From: Candidatus Aminicenantota bacterium
GTDB taxonomy: Bacteria; Acidobacteriota; Aminicenantia; Aminicenantales; UBA4085
DNA length: 64,000 bases
NCBI GenBank assembly: GCA_003141555.1
Contig: PLMN01000021.1
Coordinates: 1,268-65,267 of the forward strand
Reading direction: 5' to 3'
Below are positions 30,003-38,408 of this stretch, in pieces. A model generated the notes under the pieces. The model was not told the origin of the DNA. It saw only the letters and a list, made by a program, of their open reading frames with translations, and ran no database searches. How positions within the stretch are numbered: position 1 is the stretch's first letter; each line of letters starts with the position of its first letter. Made by a program: the position numbers and the translations under genes.

Positions 30003-32435
30003 ATGAAGCTCAGAAAGCTCTACGACAAGGCGACGGGCAATCCCGTCATCACCGACCTTTCACCTTATAAAGCCATCATCGATAGAATCAAAGAACAGGA
30101 TCTCAAATCGCTCCCCGATGAGGAATTCCGCGTCCGGACGAGTGCCCTCCAAACCAAAAGCCGCGGCGCGCCGGCCGACGGCGACGCCTCTCCCGAGGGC
30201 CAAACGCTGATCGACGTCTTCGCCCTGGTCCGCGAGGCTTCGCGCCGCACGATCGGCTTGGATCCGTTCGATGTCCAGATGATCGCCGGCGCGGTCATGG
30301 CCGAGGGGGGCCTCGCCGAGCTCCCGACCGGCGAGGGCAAGACGCTGGCCGCGGTCTTCCCGGCTTGCCTCCACGCGCTCGCCGGCCGCGGCGTCCACAT
30401 CCTGACCTTCAACGACTACCTCGCCCGCCGCGATGCCGCCTGGAAGGGACCGATCTACTGCCTGCTCGGCCTGAGCGTCGGTTGCAGCCAGGAGGGCATG
30501 ACGCCGGCCGAAAAGCGCGCGGCTTACGCGGCCGACGTCACCTACGCCACGGCCAAGGAGGCCGGCTTCGACTTCCTCCGCGATCGTATCGCCTACGAGA
30601 CCGGCGAGCTCGTCCACCGGCCGTTCCACGCGGCGATCGTGGACGAGGCCGACTCCATCCTGATCGACGAGGCGCGCATACCGCTCGTCATCTCGGGCGT
30701 CGAGGACCGGGCGAGTTGGGACGCGCGCCACCTGGCCGGGGTGGTCGGCCGCCTGACCGAGGGACGCGACTTCGAGACCGACGCCGAGCGGCGCAACGTC
30801 TTCCTCACCGACGCCGGCATTCTGCGCGCCGAATCGCTCCTCGGCGGCGCGCGCCTTTTTCAGGCCGGCAACGAGCGGCTGCTCGAGGCGGTCTATTGCG
30901 CTCTCCACGCCCGGGCGCTCCTCGCCCGCGACGTGGATTATATCGTCCGCGACGCACAGATCGAGATCGTGGACGAGTTCACCGGCCGCGTCGTGGCCAA
31001 GCGCCATTGGCCCGACGGGCTCCAGGCCGCGGTCGAGGCCAAGGAGGGTCTGGCCCGCAAGTCAGAGGGCCGCATCCTCGGCTCGATCTCCCTGCAGCAC
31101 TATTTCCGCCTTTATCCCCGTCTGGCCGGGATGACGGCCACGGCCCGCTCCGCGGCCGCCGAGCTCAAGGAGTTCTACGGACTTGGCGTCACGATCGTCC
31201 CGCCCCACATCCCCAGCGTGCGCCGCGACGCGCCCGACGCCGTGTTCACCCACCGCCTGCCGAAGCGGGAGGCGCTCGTCCGGGAGATCGGGGACGCGCA
31301 CGCCGCCGGCCGGCCGGTCCTGGTGGGCACGGCGAGCGTCAAGGAGAGCGAGGAGCTGGCCGCGGCCCTGGTGGCGGCGGGTGTCGAGTGCGCCGTGCTC
31401 AACGCGAGGAACGACGAGCTCGAGGCGAAGATCGTGGCCGAGGCGGGCCGCCCGGGGGCGGTGACCATCTCGACCAACATGGCCGGCCGCGGCACCGACA
31501 TCAAGCTGGGCGGAGCGGACGAGCGGGAGAAGGAGCGGGCGGTCGCCCTCGGCGGGCTGTACGTCATCGGGACGAACCGCCACGAGAGCCTGCGCATCGA
31601 TCGGCAGCTGCGGGGGCGCGCGGGACGGCAGGGCGACCCGGGCTCGACGCGCTTCTTCATCAGCATGGAGGACGACCTTTTCGTCCGCTACGGCCTGTCG
31701 GCCCGGTTCGTCGAGCGCTACCGGCTGGCGCGGCAGCGGAGCGAACTGCCGGTCGGCCGCCTCCAGAAGGACGTCGCCCACGTCCAGCGCATCATCGAGG
31801 GCCAGAACTTCGACATCAAGCGCTCGCTCACCAAATTCACCATGCTGGTCGAGATGCAGCGGCGGATCGTCGGCGAGCGGCGGGATGCGGCCCTGGCCGG
31901 AACGGCGGAGAGCATCCTTGAGGCGTCGGATCCGGCGTTATTCGCCGAAGGCGCGGCCCGCTTCGGGGCGGAGAGGCTCGCGGAGCTCGAGCGCCGGGCT
32001 GCGCTCTTCCATATCGACCGCTTATGGTCCGATCACCTGGCCTGGGTCCAGGACACGCGCGAGACGATCCACCTCGTCGGGCTGGGCGGCAAGACGCCGA
32101 TCGATGAGTTCCAGAAGTCCGCCACGGCGGCGTTCCTGGAACTCGAGCGGTCGATCGACGACATGGTCCTGTCGGAGATGGAAGCCATCATCCATGGCGA
32201 TAGCGGGGTCGAGCTCGCCCTGGAACGGCTGAAGGGGCCGTCGTCCACATGGACCTACCTGGTCAACGAGGATCAGTTCGGCTGGGGGATCGAGCTGTTG
32301 AAGGGCCGGAACATCGGCTTTGCCGCGGGCGCGGCCGCCCTCTACGGCCCGCTGTTCATCCTGACGCTCCTCGCCCGACGCATCCTCGGCCGGAAGGACC
32401 GGGGCAAGGAGACACCGACGGAGCCGCCGGCATAG
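30003..32435 (+). CDS. SecA-family ATPase with hydrophobic C-terminal segment
   Basis: This 810-residue DEAD-box motor belongs to the SecA family. Visible are Walker A AELPTGEGKT (105-114), FNDYLARRDA, YATAKEAGFDFLRDR, the DEAD motif VDEADSILIDEARIPL, ISTNMAGRGTDIKLGG, RIDRQLRGRAGRQGDPGST and the helical C-terminal domain. The usual zinc-binding Cys tail is absent. Instead the protein ends with IGFAAGAAALYGPLFILTLLARRILG and a charged tail, which looks like a membrane anchor. The divergence (short preprotein-binding part, membrane tail) suggests an accessory SecA and not the housekeeping copy. Export of a special substrate set is inference. Confidence 0.9.
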   Translation: MKLRKLYDKATGNPVITDLSPYKAIIDRIKEQDLKSLPDEEFRVRTSALQTKSRGAPADGDASPEGQTLIDVFALVREASRRTIGLDPFDVQMIAGAVMAEGGLAELPTGEGKTLAAVFPACLHALAGRGVHILTFNDYLARRDAAWKGPIYCLLGLSVGCSQEGMTPAEKRAAYAADVTYATAKEAGFDFLRDRIAYETGELVHRPFHAAIVDEADSILIDEARIPLVISGVEDRASWDARHLAGVVGRLTEGRDFETDAERRNVFLTDAGILRAESLLGGARLFQAGNERLLEAVYCALHARALLARDVDYIVRDAQIEIVDEFTGRVVAKRHWPDGLQAAVEAKEGLARKSEGRILGSISLQHYFRLYPRLAGMTATARSAAAELKEFYGLGVTIVPPHIPSVRRDAPDAVFTHRLPKREALVREIGDAHAAGRPVLVGTASVKESEELAAALVAAGVECAVLNARNDELEAKIVAEAGRPGAVTISTNMAGRGTDIKLGGADEREKERAVALGGLYVIGTNRHESLRIDRQLRGRAGRQGDPGSTRFFISMEDDLFVRYGLSARFVERYRLARQRSELPVGRLQKDVAHVQRIIEGQNFDIKRSLTKFTMLVEMQRRIVGERRDAALAGTAESILEASDPALFAEGAARFGAERLAELERRAALFHIDRLWSDHLAWVQDTRETIHLVGLGGKTPIDEFQKSATAAFLELERSIDDMVLSEMEAIIHGDSGVELALERLKGPSSTWTYLVNEDQFGWGIELLKGRNIGFAAGAAALYGPLFILTLLARRILGRKDRGKETPTEPPA

Positions 32436-32481
32436 CGGGCGCGGCGCGGGACCGGAGGGGAGCTTGTTCCCGGCCCCGGCT

Positions 32482-33027
32482 TTACTTCTCCATCACGTAG
32501 AGAACCAGATGCTCCAGGCGGATGGCGGTCCACCGGGCGAATCCCGCCGCCTCCGCGAATCCGAACACGTCCTCGCTTTTCAGGCGGTCGGCCCGGGGCG
32601 GCCCAATCTTCCTTTGCTCGGCGTCCGGCCATTCGAGCACGGCCGTCCGCAGGGCGCACACCCGCCACGCTTCGCGCAGGGCCTTGAGCGGGTCGTCGTT
32701 CTCGTGGAGCATGACCCCCATGAAGACCAGATCGAACGACGCGTCCGAGAACGGCAGCTCATCGGAGGAGGCGATCCGAAACTTCGCCTTCGGGACATGA
32801 GTCCGGGCGGCGGCCAGCATCTCTTCCTGGATGTCGATGCCGGTCACGGCCAGCTTCCGGGCGGCGAACGCCTCGGCGAAGATCCCGCTCCCCGTCCCGA
32901 CGTCCAGGACGGTTCGGGCTAAGAGTCCCTGGAGGGCCAGAGTCGCGACCTTGTCCACTTCGAGGATCGCCAGCCGCTCGGGCCGGCGCAGCCTTTCGAC
33001 GCCGCGGTAAAGCTTGTCGTCGCTCAT
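32482..33027 (-). CDS. class I SAM-dependent methyltransferase
   Basis: The 181-residue protein has the SAM-binding motif I VLDVGTGSGIFAEAFA (about 41-56), motif II VTGIDIQEEMLAAA, the post-motif FRIASSDELPFSDASFDLVFMGVMLHE and a C-terminal strand EHLVLYVMEK. The N-terminus contains ERLRRPERLAILEVDKV, typical of the Methyltransf_11/UbiE-like group. GGAGG precedes ATG 33027, which overlaps the upstream gene end by 4 bases. Substrate is unknown. Confidence 0.88.
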   Translation of the reverse strand: MSDDKLYRGVERLRRPERLAILEVDKVATLALQGLLARTVLDVGTGSGIFAEAFAARKLAVTGIDIQEEMLAAARTHVPKAKFRIASSDELPFSDASFDLVFMGVMLHENDDPLKALREAWRVCALRTAVLEWPDAEQRKIGPPRADRLKSEDVFGFAEAAGFARWTAIRLEHLVLYVMEK

Positions 33028-33794
33028 CGGCCCTCCTCCTTCGCTTTCGACATCCTCCAATAATGGGCCGCGACGTCGGCGTAAACGTACATGTCCTTGC
33101 CGGCGAAAAGTCCCGTGTGGAAGCGCGGGATCGCGGGCTCCCTTCGGATCTGGACGGCGCCCAGCCGATAGCCCGCGTTGTAGGCGGTCGCGTAGAATCG
33201 CAGTTTGGCCTCCTCACCGTCCCAGGTTTCGCCGGCGTAGAGCTTGTCCATCACCCGGATGAACATAGCCAGGTAGCGCGCCTGCCCGCCGATCTCGGTC
33301 AAGCGGTGCGCCCGCGCCCTCCGGGCCTCGACGGTGCCCGCCCGGTCGAGCGGCGCATCCGCGATCCGCGCCCGATCGCGCGCGTCGGCCAGGCGCAGGA
33401 AATCGCCCTCGAGCGTCTCGGCGAAGGCGGGTTTCATCTGGAAATGGCCGACCGAGGAGTTGCCGTAGCCCCGGCCGAACTGGACGTAAAGGACCTTGAC
33501 GTTGGCCGTTTCGATGACGTCCGCCAGGGCGGAATAGCGGATCAGCTCGGGAAAGACGATCGCCCAGGCGAACGAGGGCGGGATCTCCCAGGCGCGGAAC
33601 ACGTCGTCCGCGGCGGCGTGGCGTGCCGCGAACTCGAGGGCCGCGGCGTAATTGCGGCCGAAGATGCGGGCGTAATCGGGAGCGCCGGGCGCCTGAGCGG
33701 ATGCGCACGGCGCCACGAGGGCGAAAACGATCGCCGCGGCGAGGGCGCGGGCGGCCGCGCTCCGCTTACAGGCCGCGCGAATAGCCGACCACAT
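33024..33794 (-). CDS. secreted protein resembling lytic transglycosylases
   Basis: The 256-residue protein has a Sec signal peptide (about 1-33, ending APCASA). The mature part carries FPELIRYSALADVIET (about 81-96), YGNSSVGHFQMKPAFAETLEG (about 110-130) and, near 204, YATAYNAGY. These three sites match in order the SLT/Goose-lysozyme pattern of a catalytic Glu followed by Ser, a G.FQ.KP loop and AYNAG. Overall similarity to known families is weak, so I call it transglycosylase-like. It overlaps the hypothetical gene upstream by 29 bases and the methyltransferase by 4. Peptidoglycan cleavage is inference. Confidence 0.55.
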   Translation of the reverse strand: MWSAIRAACKRSAAARALAAAIVFALVAPCASAQAPGAPDYARIFGRNYAAALEFAARHAAADDVFRAWEIPPSFAWAIVFPELIRYSALADVIETANVKVLYVQFGRGYGNSSVGHFQMKPAFAETLEGDFLRLADARDRARIADAPLDRAGTVEARRARAHRLTEIGGQARYLAMFIRVMDKLYAGETWDGEEAKLRFYATAYNAGYRLGAVQIRREPAIPRFHTGLFAGKDMYVYADVAAHYWRMSKAKEEGR

Positions 33795-34386
33795 CCCGGT
33801 TGGGCAGGATCGAGATCCAGCAGAGTGTCGTCTTTCCCCCCTTCTTTTCCCACTTCATCATCACGGGATTCGGAAACGAAGCCCTGTCGCTGAACTTGAG
33901 CTGCTCGCCCTCGAGCCAGGCGTAATGAGCCGCATCGTCGATCCAGAAGCGGGACTTGGAGATCTGCTCGGCGAACGGCTTGAGAGGCACCCCGTTGAAG
34001 TAGGCGGTCTTCCCCAGGGTGAAGAGCCAGTCGGGCGTATCGGCCAGAAACCAGACTTCGCCGAAATTGTCGGCCGGCTTGAACGGCCCGAACTTCTTGC
34101 CGTCAATAGTGAAGAGCGTAATGTTGTCGAGCTGAGTCATATCCATGGTCTCGGGCTTGATGTCGAGGCCATCATACATGGTCAGGTTGCCCCGGCACTC
34201 GAGGACGGCCTTGCCGCCGTCGCGGCTGTAGGCGAGATGCTCGAGCATGCCCACGGCCGCGATGTCGCGCCCGCCGGCCAGGAGGCAGGTCTCTTCGCTC
34301 ACGATGTACTCGTTGGGTCCCAGGGCCGCGATCTTCCGTCCAACGGGCGGAGCCTGCCCGAAGCCGGCGGCCAGGAAGACCGCCAC
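33766..34386 (-). CDS. hypothetical secreted protein
   Basis: I do not recognise this ~206-residue protein. The frame opens with a GTG at 34386 and a hydrophobic VAVFLAAGFGQA resembling the second half of a signal peptide. In another frame, just upstream, MKKIALPTLISA would make an ideal first half, so one base may be missing near 34389. The body contains EYIVSEETCLLAGGRDIAAVG, LTMYDGLDIKPE and several Trp/Asp-rich strands, suggesting a beta-rich fold. It heads the three-gene minus-strand group with the transglycosylase-like protein and the methyltransferase. Confidence 0.6.
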   Translation of the reverse strand: MAVFLAAGFGQAPPVGRKIAALGPNEYIVSEETCLLAGGRDIAAVGMLEHLAYSRDGGKAVLECRGNLTMYDGLDIKPETMDMTQLDNITLFTIDGKKFGPFKPADNFGEVWFLADTPDWLFTLGKTAYFNGVPLKPFAEQISKSRFWIDDAAHYAWLEGEQLKFSDRASFPNPVMMKWEKKGGKTTLCWISILPNRDVVGYSRGL

Positions 34387-34479
34387 GCGGAGATGAGGGT
34401 GGGGAGGGCTATCTTCTTCATGGTCATATCATAGGGAAAATCCCACCCGGTGGGAAGGGGGCGCCGGCCGCCGCCCCGC

Positions 34480-34508
34480 TTGACATCCCGGCCGCCCTGC
34501 CGTATTAT
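34480..34508 (+). promoter_or_regulatory. strong sigma-70-like promoter of the tetR gene
   Basis: TTGACA and TATTAT are separated by exactly 17 bases, a near-consensus promoter. The predicted start of transcription (about 34515) falls inside the palindromic operator described next, so repressor binding would block initiation. Confidence 0.75.
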
Positions 34509-34512
34509 CTAT

Positions 34513-34533
34513 ATATTGACCGTCGGTCAATAT
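34513..34533. promoter_or_regulatory. palindromic operator, probably for the adjacent TetR protein
   Basis: TATTGACCGTCGGTCAATA, extended by one A/T pair, is a perfect inverted repeat with 9-base arms and a 3-base centre. It sits between the -10 box and the tetR start and overlaps the predicted transcription start. Its size and symmetry fit a TetR-family operator and imply autoregulation of the tetR and oxoamine synthase pair. Confidence 0.75.
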
Positions 34534-34550
34534 TTTACTGAAAGTCACAC

Positions 34551-35240
34551 ATGGGCATAAAAGAGCGCCGTGCGCGCGACCTGGAGACCCGGCGGAAGCT
34601 GATCCTGGCGGCCGCCACGGACCTCTTCGTCCGCAAGGGCTTCGCCGGCGTGACCCTGGACGATATCGCCGGGGCCATCGAGTTCAGCAAGGGCACGATC
34701 TACAACCACTTCGGCAGTAAGGAGGAGATCTTCGCCACCATCCTCCTCGAGCAGCTCGACGCCCTCCTGGCCTCGCTCCGCCTGGCCGCCCGGGCCGGCC
34801 GCGACACCGCCGCCCGGCTCCGCAACGCCACCGCGGCCTATCTCCGGTTCTATCAGGAGCGCCGCGAGTATTTCAAGCTCTTGTTCTTCATCGACGTGAT
34901 CAGCGACCAGGAGCGGGTCCCCGCCTCCCTGCGCAAGGAGATCCGCCTCCGCAAGATCGCCTGCCTCGCCGAGCTGCAGCGGATCGTCAAGGACGGCGTC
35001 CGCAAAGGCGAATTCGAAAACGGCCGGCCGGCGGTGCGCATCAGCCTCCTCATGTGGGGCATGATGAACGGCATCCTCCAGCTGGCCGAATCGCGCCAGA
35101 TCAAGGAGGAGGACCTGGAGCGCCTCCTGGCCACCGGCCTCGAGATCACCGTGGGCGGCTTGTCGCCCAGAACCCATAACGCCTCAAGGAGAGAAAAACA
35201 TGGACTTATTCGAAAAATGCTACCAGTTCTCAAGAGCTAA
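34551..35240 (+). CDS. TetR-family transcriptional regulator
   Basis: The 229-residue regulator has the N-terminal helix-turn-helix pattern RRKLILAAATDLFVRKGFAG, VTLDDIAGAIEFSKGTIYNHFGSKEEIF (about 33-60). The C-terminal ligand domain (about 75-205) is less conserved and includes AYLRFYQERREYFKLLFFID. Its last 41 bases overlap the following oxoamine synthase gene, so the two are transcribed together. It most likely represses its own promoter through the perfect palindrome at 34513. The inducer may be a lipid-related molecule, given the downstream gene; that is inference. Confidence 0.93.
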   Translation: MGIKERRARDLETRRKLILAAATDLFVRKGFAGVTLDDIAGAIEFSKGTIYNHFGSKEEIFATILLEQLDALLASLRLAARAGRDTAARLRNATAAYLRFYQERREYFKLLFFIDVISDQERVPASLRKEIRLRKIACLAELQRIVKDGVRKGEFENGRPAVRISLLMWGMMNGILQLAESRQIKEEDLERLLATGLEITVGGLSPRTHNASRREKHGLIRKMLPVLKS

Positions 35241-36399
35241 CGAAATCATCGCCGCCGGCCTTCTCCCCTATTTCCTTACGATCGAGGAGAACCACGGCCC
35301 CGTGGTCCGAATGGCCGGCCACGACGTCATCATGGCCGGCAGCAACGACTATCTGGGCCTGTCCCAGCACCCCGAGGTCATCGAGGGCGCGTGCCAGGCG
35401 GCCAAGGAGTTCGGCTCGAGCTGCTCGGGCTCCCGCTTCCTGAACGGGACGACCCGGCTCCACACGAAACTCGAGGAGGAGCTGGCCGACTTCGTCGGGA
35501 CCGACGCCTGCCTGGCCTTCACTACGGGCTACCTGACCAACCAGGGCGTCATTCCGACCCTGGTCCAGCGCAACGAATACCTGATCTCCGACAAGGAGAA
35601 CCACGCCAGCATCGTGGCCGGCGCGCTTCTGGCCAAGGCCCTTGGGGCGAACATCCTCCGCTACGGGTCGAACGACATGTCCGACCTCGAGGCCAACCTC
35701 AAGACGCTCCCGATCGACGCGCCGAAGCTCATCGTCACGGACGGCGTCTTCAGCATGTCCGGCCGGATCGTTGACCTCCCGAAGCTCGTCGAGCTCGCCA
35801 AGCAATACAAGGCCCGGGTCATGATCGACGAGGCCCACGCCGTCGGCGTGCTGGGCAAGGAAGGGAAGGGCACGTGCTCTTACTACGATCTGAAGCCGAT
35901 CAAGGACGTCGATCTCATCATGGGCACGTTCAGCAAGTCGTTCGCCTCGCTCGGTGGATTCATCGCCGGCGAGCGGTCGGTCATCGACTACATCAAGTAT
36001 AACTCCCAGGCGTTCCGCTTCAGCGCCAGCATGGCCCCGGCCTGCGTCGGCGCGGTCCGGGCGGCGCTCAGGATCATCCGCCGCGAGCCCGAGCGCGTCG
36101 CCCGCCTGGCCGAGATCACCAACCAAGTCCGCGAGGGCATCAAGAGCTACGGCTACAAGATCATCGAAGGCATCACGCCCATCATCCCGATCATCATCGG
36201 CGACGACATGGCCACCTTCGGCGCCTGGCGCAAGATCCTGGACAAGGGGGTGTTCGTCAACGCCGTCATCGCCCCGGGCGTGCCCCAGGGCCAGCAGCTC
36301 CTGCGGGTCAGCCTGATCGGAACCTTCAAGCAGGAGCACGTGGACAAGATCGTGACGACGATCGGCGAGGTGGGCAAGGAGCTGGGCCTGATTGCCTGA
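35200..36399 (+). CDS. alpha-oxoamine synthase, serine palmitoyltransferase-like
   Basis: This 399-residue PLP enzyme condenses an acyl-CoA with an amino acid. GSNDYLGLSQHPEV (about 47-60), GSSCSGSRFLNGT (72-84), SDKENHASIVAG, MIDEAHAVGVLG (208-219) and MGTFSKSFASLGGF with the PLP lysine (K246) are all present. The N-terminus MDLFEKCYQFSRANEIIAAGLLPYF and the MGTFSKSFAS segment look more like bacterial serine palmitoyltransferases than KBL or BioF, and no threonine dehydrogenase or biotin genes are nearby. If correct, it performs the first step of sphingolipid synthesis. GGAGAG precedes ATG 35200 inside the tetR gene end. Confidence 0.85.
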   Translation: MDLFEKCYQFSRANEIIAAGLLPYFLTIEENHGPVVRMAGHDVIMAGSNDYLGLSQHPEVIEGACQAAKEFGSSCSGSRFLNGTTRLHTKLEEELADFVGTDACLAFTTGYLTNQGVIPTLVQRNEYLISDKENHASIVAGALLAKALGANILRYGSNDMSDLEANLKTLPIDAPKLIVTDGVFSMSGRIVDLPKLVELAKQYKARVMIDEAHAVGVLGKEGKGTCSYYDLKPIKDVDLIMGTFSKSFASLGGFIAGERSVIDYIKYNSQAFRFSASMAPACVGAVRAALRIIRREPERVARLAEITNQVREGIKSYGYKIIEGITPIIPIIIGDDMATFGAWRKILDKGVFVNAVIAPGVPQGQQLLRVSLIGTFKQEHVDKIVTTIGEVGKELGLIA

Positions 36400-36422
36400 G
36401 CCCCCCGGCTGCCATTCTTCGC

Positions 36423-36452
36423 TTGACACCTATCCGCCGGGACGAATACCAT
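36423..36452 (+). promoter_or_regulatory. sigma-70-like promoter upstream of the Tat-exported PLP enzyme
   Basis: TTGACA and TACCAT are separated by 18 bases; the start of transcription would be near 36459, about 65 bases before the ATG. It makes the aminotransferase gene independent of the tetR unit. Confidence 0.45.
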
Positions 36453-36523
36453 CAGCTTAAGAAAAAACGCCATGGAACCCGGTCAAGACCGATGTCCATG
36501 AGTTCCACGACAAGGAGATCGAC

Positions 36524-37897
36524 ATGACAGCATCGCGGTGGAGTCGACGGGCGTTCCTGCGCGCGAGCGGCGGCGCCCTGGGCACGGCCTACTTCGCGGC
36601 CAAGACGGACGCGCTCGAGCGGATCGAGGCCGCCTCCCTGGCGGTCGCCGACCGGACGGCCGAGGAAGTCGCCAAGGACGAGTTCTACTGGCGCGAGGTG
36701 CAGCTCGGCTTCAAGCTGGACCGCTCGATCATCAACATGAACAATGGCTTCACCTCGCCCTGCGCCCGGGTCGTGCTCGAGGCCGAGTTCCGCTACATGG
36801 ACATGATCAACATGGCGCCGATCCACTACCAGGGCATGGTGGCCAACAACATCCAGACGATCCGGCGGCGGATGGCCAACGAGTTCGGGGCCGATCCCGA
36901 GGAGATCGCCCTGACGCGCGGCGCGAGCGAGTCCCTCCAGATCGTCCAGAACGGGATCGACCTCAAGCCCGGCGACGAGGTCGTCACGACCGAGCAGGAC
37001 TACCCCCGGATGCTGACCACGTGGGATCAGCGGATGCGGCGCGACGGGATCAAGGTCACCCGCTTCCAGTTCCCCGTGCCGACGACGGCCGATGACCTCT
37101 ATCAGCGTTTTGAAAAATCAATCTCCCCCCGGACCAAGGTCTTCCACTTCACCCATACGACCAACCTGACCGCCCAGCTCTTCCCCGTGCAGCGGATCTC
37201 CCGCCTGGCCCGCTCGAAGGGGATCGTCACGATCATCGACGGCGCCCATGCCCTGGGCCAGTGGCCCTTCAAACTCCGCGACCTCGAATGTGATGCCTAC
37301 GGGGTCAGCCTCCACAAGTGGCTCCAGGCCCCGATCGGCAACGGCCTCCTCTATGTTCGCAAGGACATGATCCCGAAGTTCTGGCCGCTCCAGGCCGCGC
37401 CCGAGTCGCAGGACAACGACATCCGCAAGTTCGAGTCTATCGGAACTCACCCCTGGGCCATCCGGGCGGCGCTCGGCGAGGCCCTGGCTTACCACCAGGC
37501 CATCGGCGGCGATCGCAAGGCGGCTCGCCTGCGCTACCTGACGCTGCGCTGGGCGAACGCCCTCAAACAGTATCCGCGGATCAAGATCCTGACCGACCTC
37601 AGCGAGCCGGCCCAGGCCTGGGGCGTGGCCGCGGTCGGCATCGACGGGATCGACGTCCGGTCGCTGGCCAAGTTCCTCATGGACAAGTACCGGATCATCG
37701 TCGTCCCGCTCGTCGGCGGCGCTCCCCCGAACTCGGTCTTCGACTACACCTGTCTGCGCGTGTCGCCCGGCATCTACACGATGCCCGAGGAAGTCGACAC
37801 GTTCGTCGAGGGCATGATCGACGCGATGAAGAACGGCGTGCCCGCGGCCCCGGAGCCCGACCCCGCGGCCGAGGCCATGCTGCTGGGCATGGACTGA
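36524..37897 (+). CDS. class V aminotransferase-like PLP enzyme with Tat signal
   Basis: The 457-residue protein starts with a twin-arginine signal, WSRRAFLRASGGALGTAYFAA (about 6-26). The rest is a class V aminotransferase fold: ALTRGASESLQIVQNG (about 129-144), TTEQDYPRML, FTHTTNLTAQLFPV, IIDGAHALGQWPF (about 237-249) and the PLP lysine in SLHKWLQAPIG (K265). The closest look is to the isopenicillin-N epimerase group. PLP is normally loaded in the cytoplasm, which would explain Tat export of the folded holoenzyme. Substrate is unknown; a D/L epimerase or desulfurase role in the periplasm is possible. Confidence 0.88.
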   Translation: MTASRWSRRAFLRASGGALGTAYFAAKTDALERIEAASLAVADRTAEEVAKDEFYWREVQLGFKLDRSIINMNNGFTSPCARVVLEAEFRYMDMINMAPIHYQGMVANNIQTIRRRMANEFGADPEEIALTRGASESLQIVQNGIDLKPGDEVVTTEQDYPRMLTTWDQRMRRDGIKVTRFQFPVPTTADDLYQRFEKSISPRTKVFHFTHTTNLTAQLFPVQRISRLARSKGIVTIIDGAHALGQWPFKLRDLECDAYGVSLHKWLQAPIGNGLLYVRKDMIPKFWPLQAAPESQDNDIRKFESIGTHPWAIRAALGEALAYHQAIGGDRKAARLRYLTLRWANALKQYPRIKILTDLSEPAQAWGVAAVGIDGIDVRSLAKFLMDKYRIIVVPLVGGAPPNSVFDYTCLRVSPGIYTMPEEVDTFVEGMIDAMKNGVPAAPEPDPAAEAMLLGMD

Positions 37898-37925
37898 GCC
37901 CCGCGAGGGGCGAAGGAGGATTCGC

Positions 37926-38351
37926 ATGAAACGGTTTGTGCGCGTGTCCCTGGGTCTCGTGGCCGCGGCGCTCGTCCTCAGCTCGGCCGCGGCGTTCGCC
38001 GAGGGCGTTTACAAAATCCCGTTCAAGTTCCTGGCGGGCGGCAAGAGCCTGCCGGCGGGCGATTACATCATCGCCCCCAAGGGCGACACCCAACTCGTCA
38101 TCCGGCCGGTCGCGGGCGGCAATGAAGTCCCCGTAGCCGTCCTTGCCCGGCTCGACCAGCCGGCGCCGCCCTTCGCGGATTTCAAGCTGGTCTTCAACAT
38201 GGTGGGCAACTTCGAGCCCTCCTATACTGAGTACGTTACGGAATACCATCTCGCCGAGCTGTGGCAGCCCGGCGAGAAGGGCTACCAGACCCACGTCCTC
38301 AAAGGCGCGCATAAGACCCAGGAGGTCAAGGGAGAGCCGGTCAAGAAATAG
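37926..38351 (+). CDS. secreted small beta-rich protein
   Basis: The 141-residue protein has a clear Sec signal peptide (about 1-25, ending AAAFA) and a compact body with PFKFLAGGKSLPAGDYIIAPKGDTQLVIRPV. This pattern (fkf..ggk.LPAGdY.i....g..l.i) is common in short exported proteins of Acidobacteria-like genomes, whose function is unknown. AAGGAGG precedes ATG 37926, 28 bases after the PLP enzyme stop, so co-expression is likely. Confidence 0.8.
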   Translation: MKRFVRVSLGLVAAALVLSSAAAFAEGVYKIPFKFLAGGKSLPAGDYIIAPKGDTQLVIRPVAGGNEVPVAVLARLDQPAPPFADFKLVFNMVGNFEPSYTEYVTEYHLAELWQPGEKGYQTHVLKGAHKTQEVKGEPVKK

Positions 38352-38408
38352 AGCCGGCGGTCGAACGGGATTCCGGCGGACGCGGGCCGTCCGGGCGGAG
38401 AGCCATTC

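Noticed and set aside
30365-31921. 518-codon + strand frame inside the SecA-like gene
   Set aside because: It is an out-of-frame reading of a GC-rich true gene, very rich in Arg, Gly and Pro.
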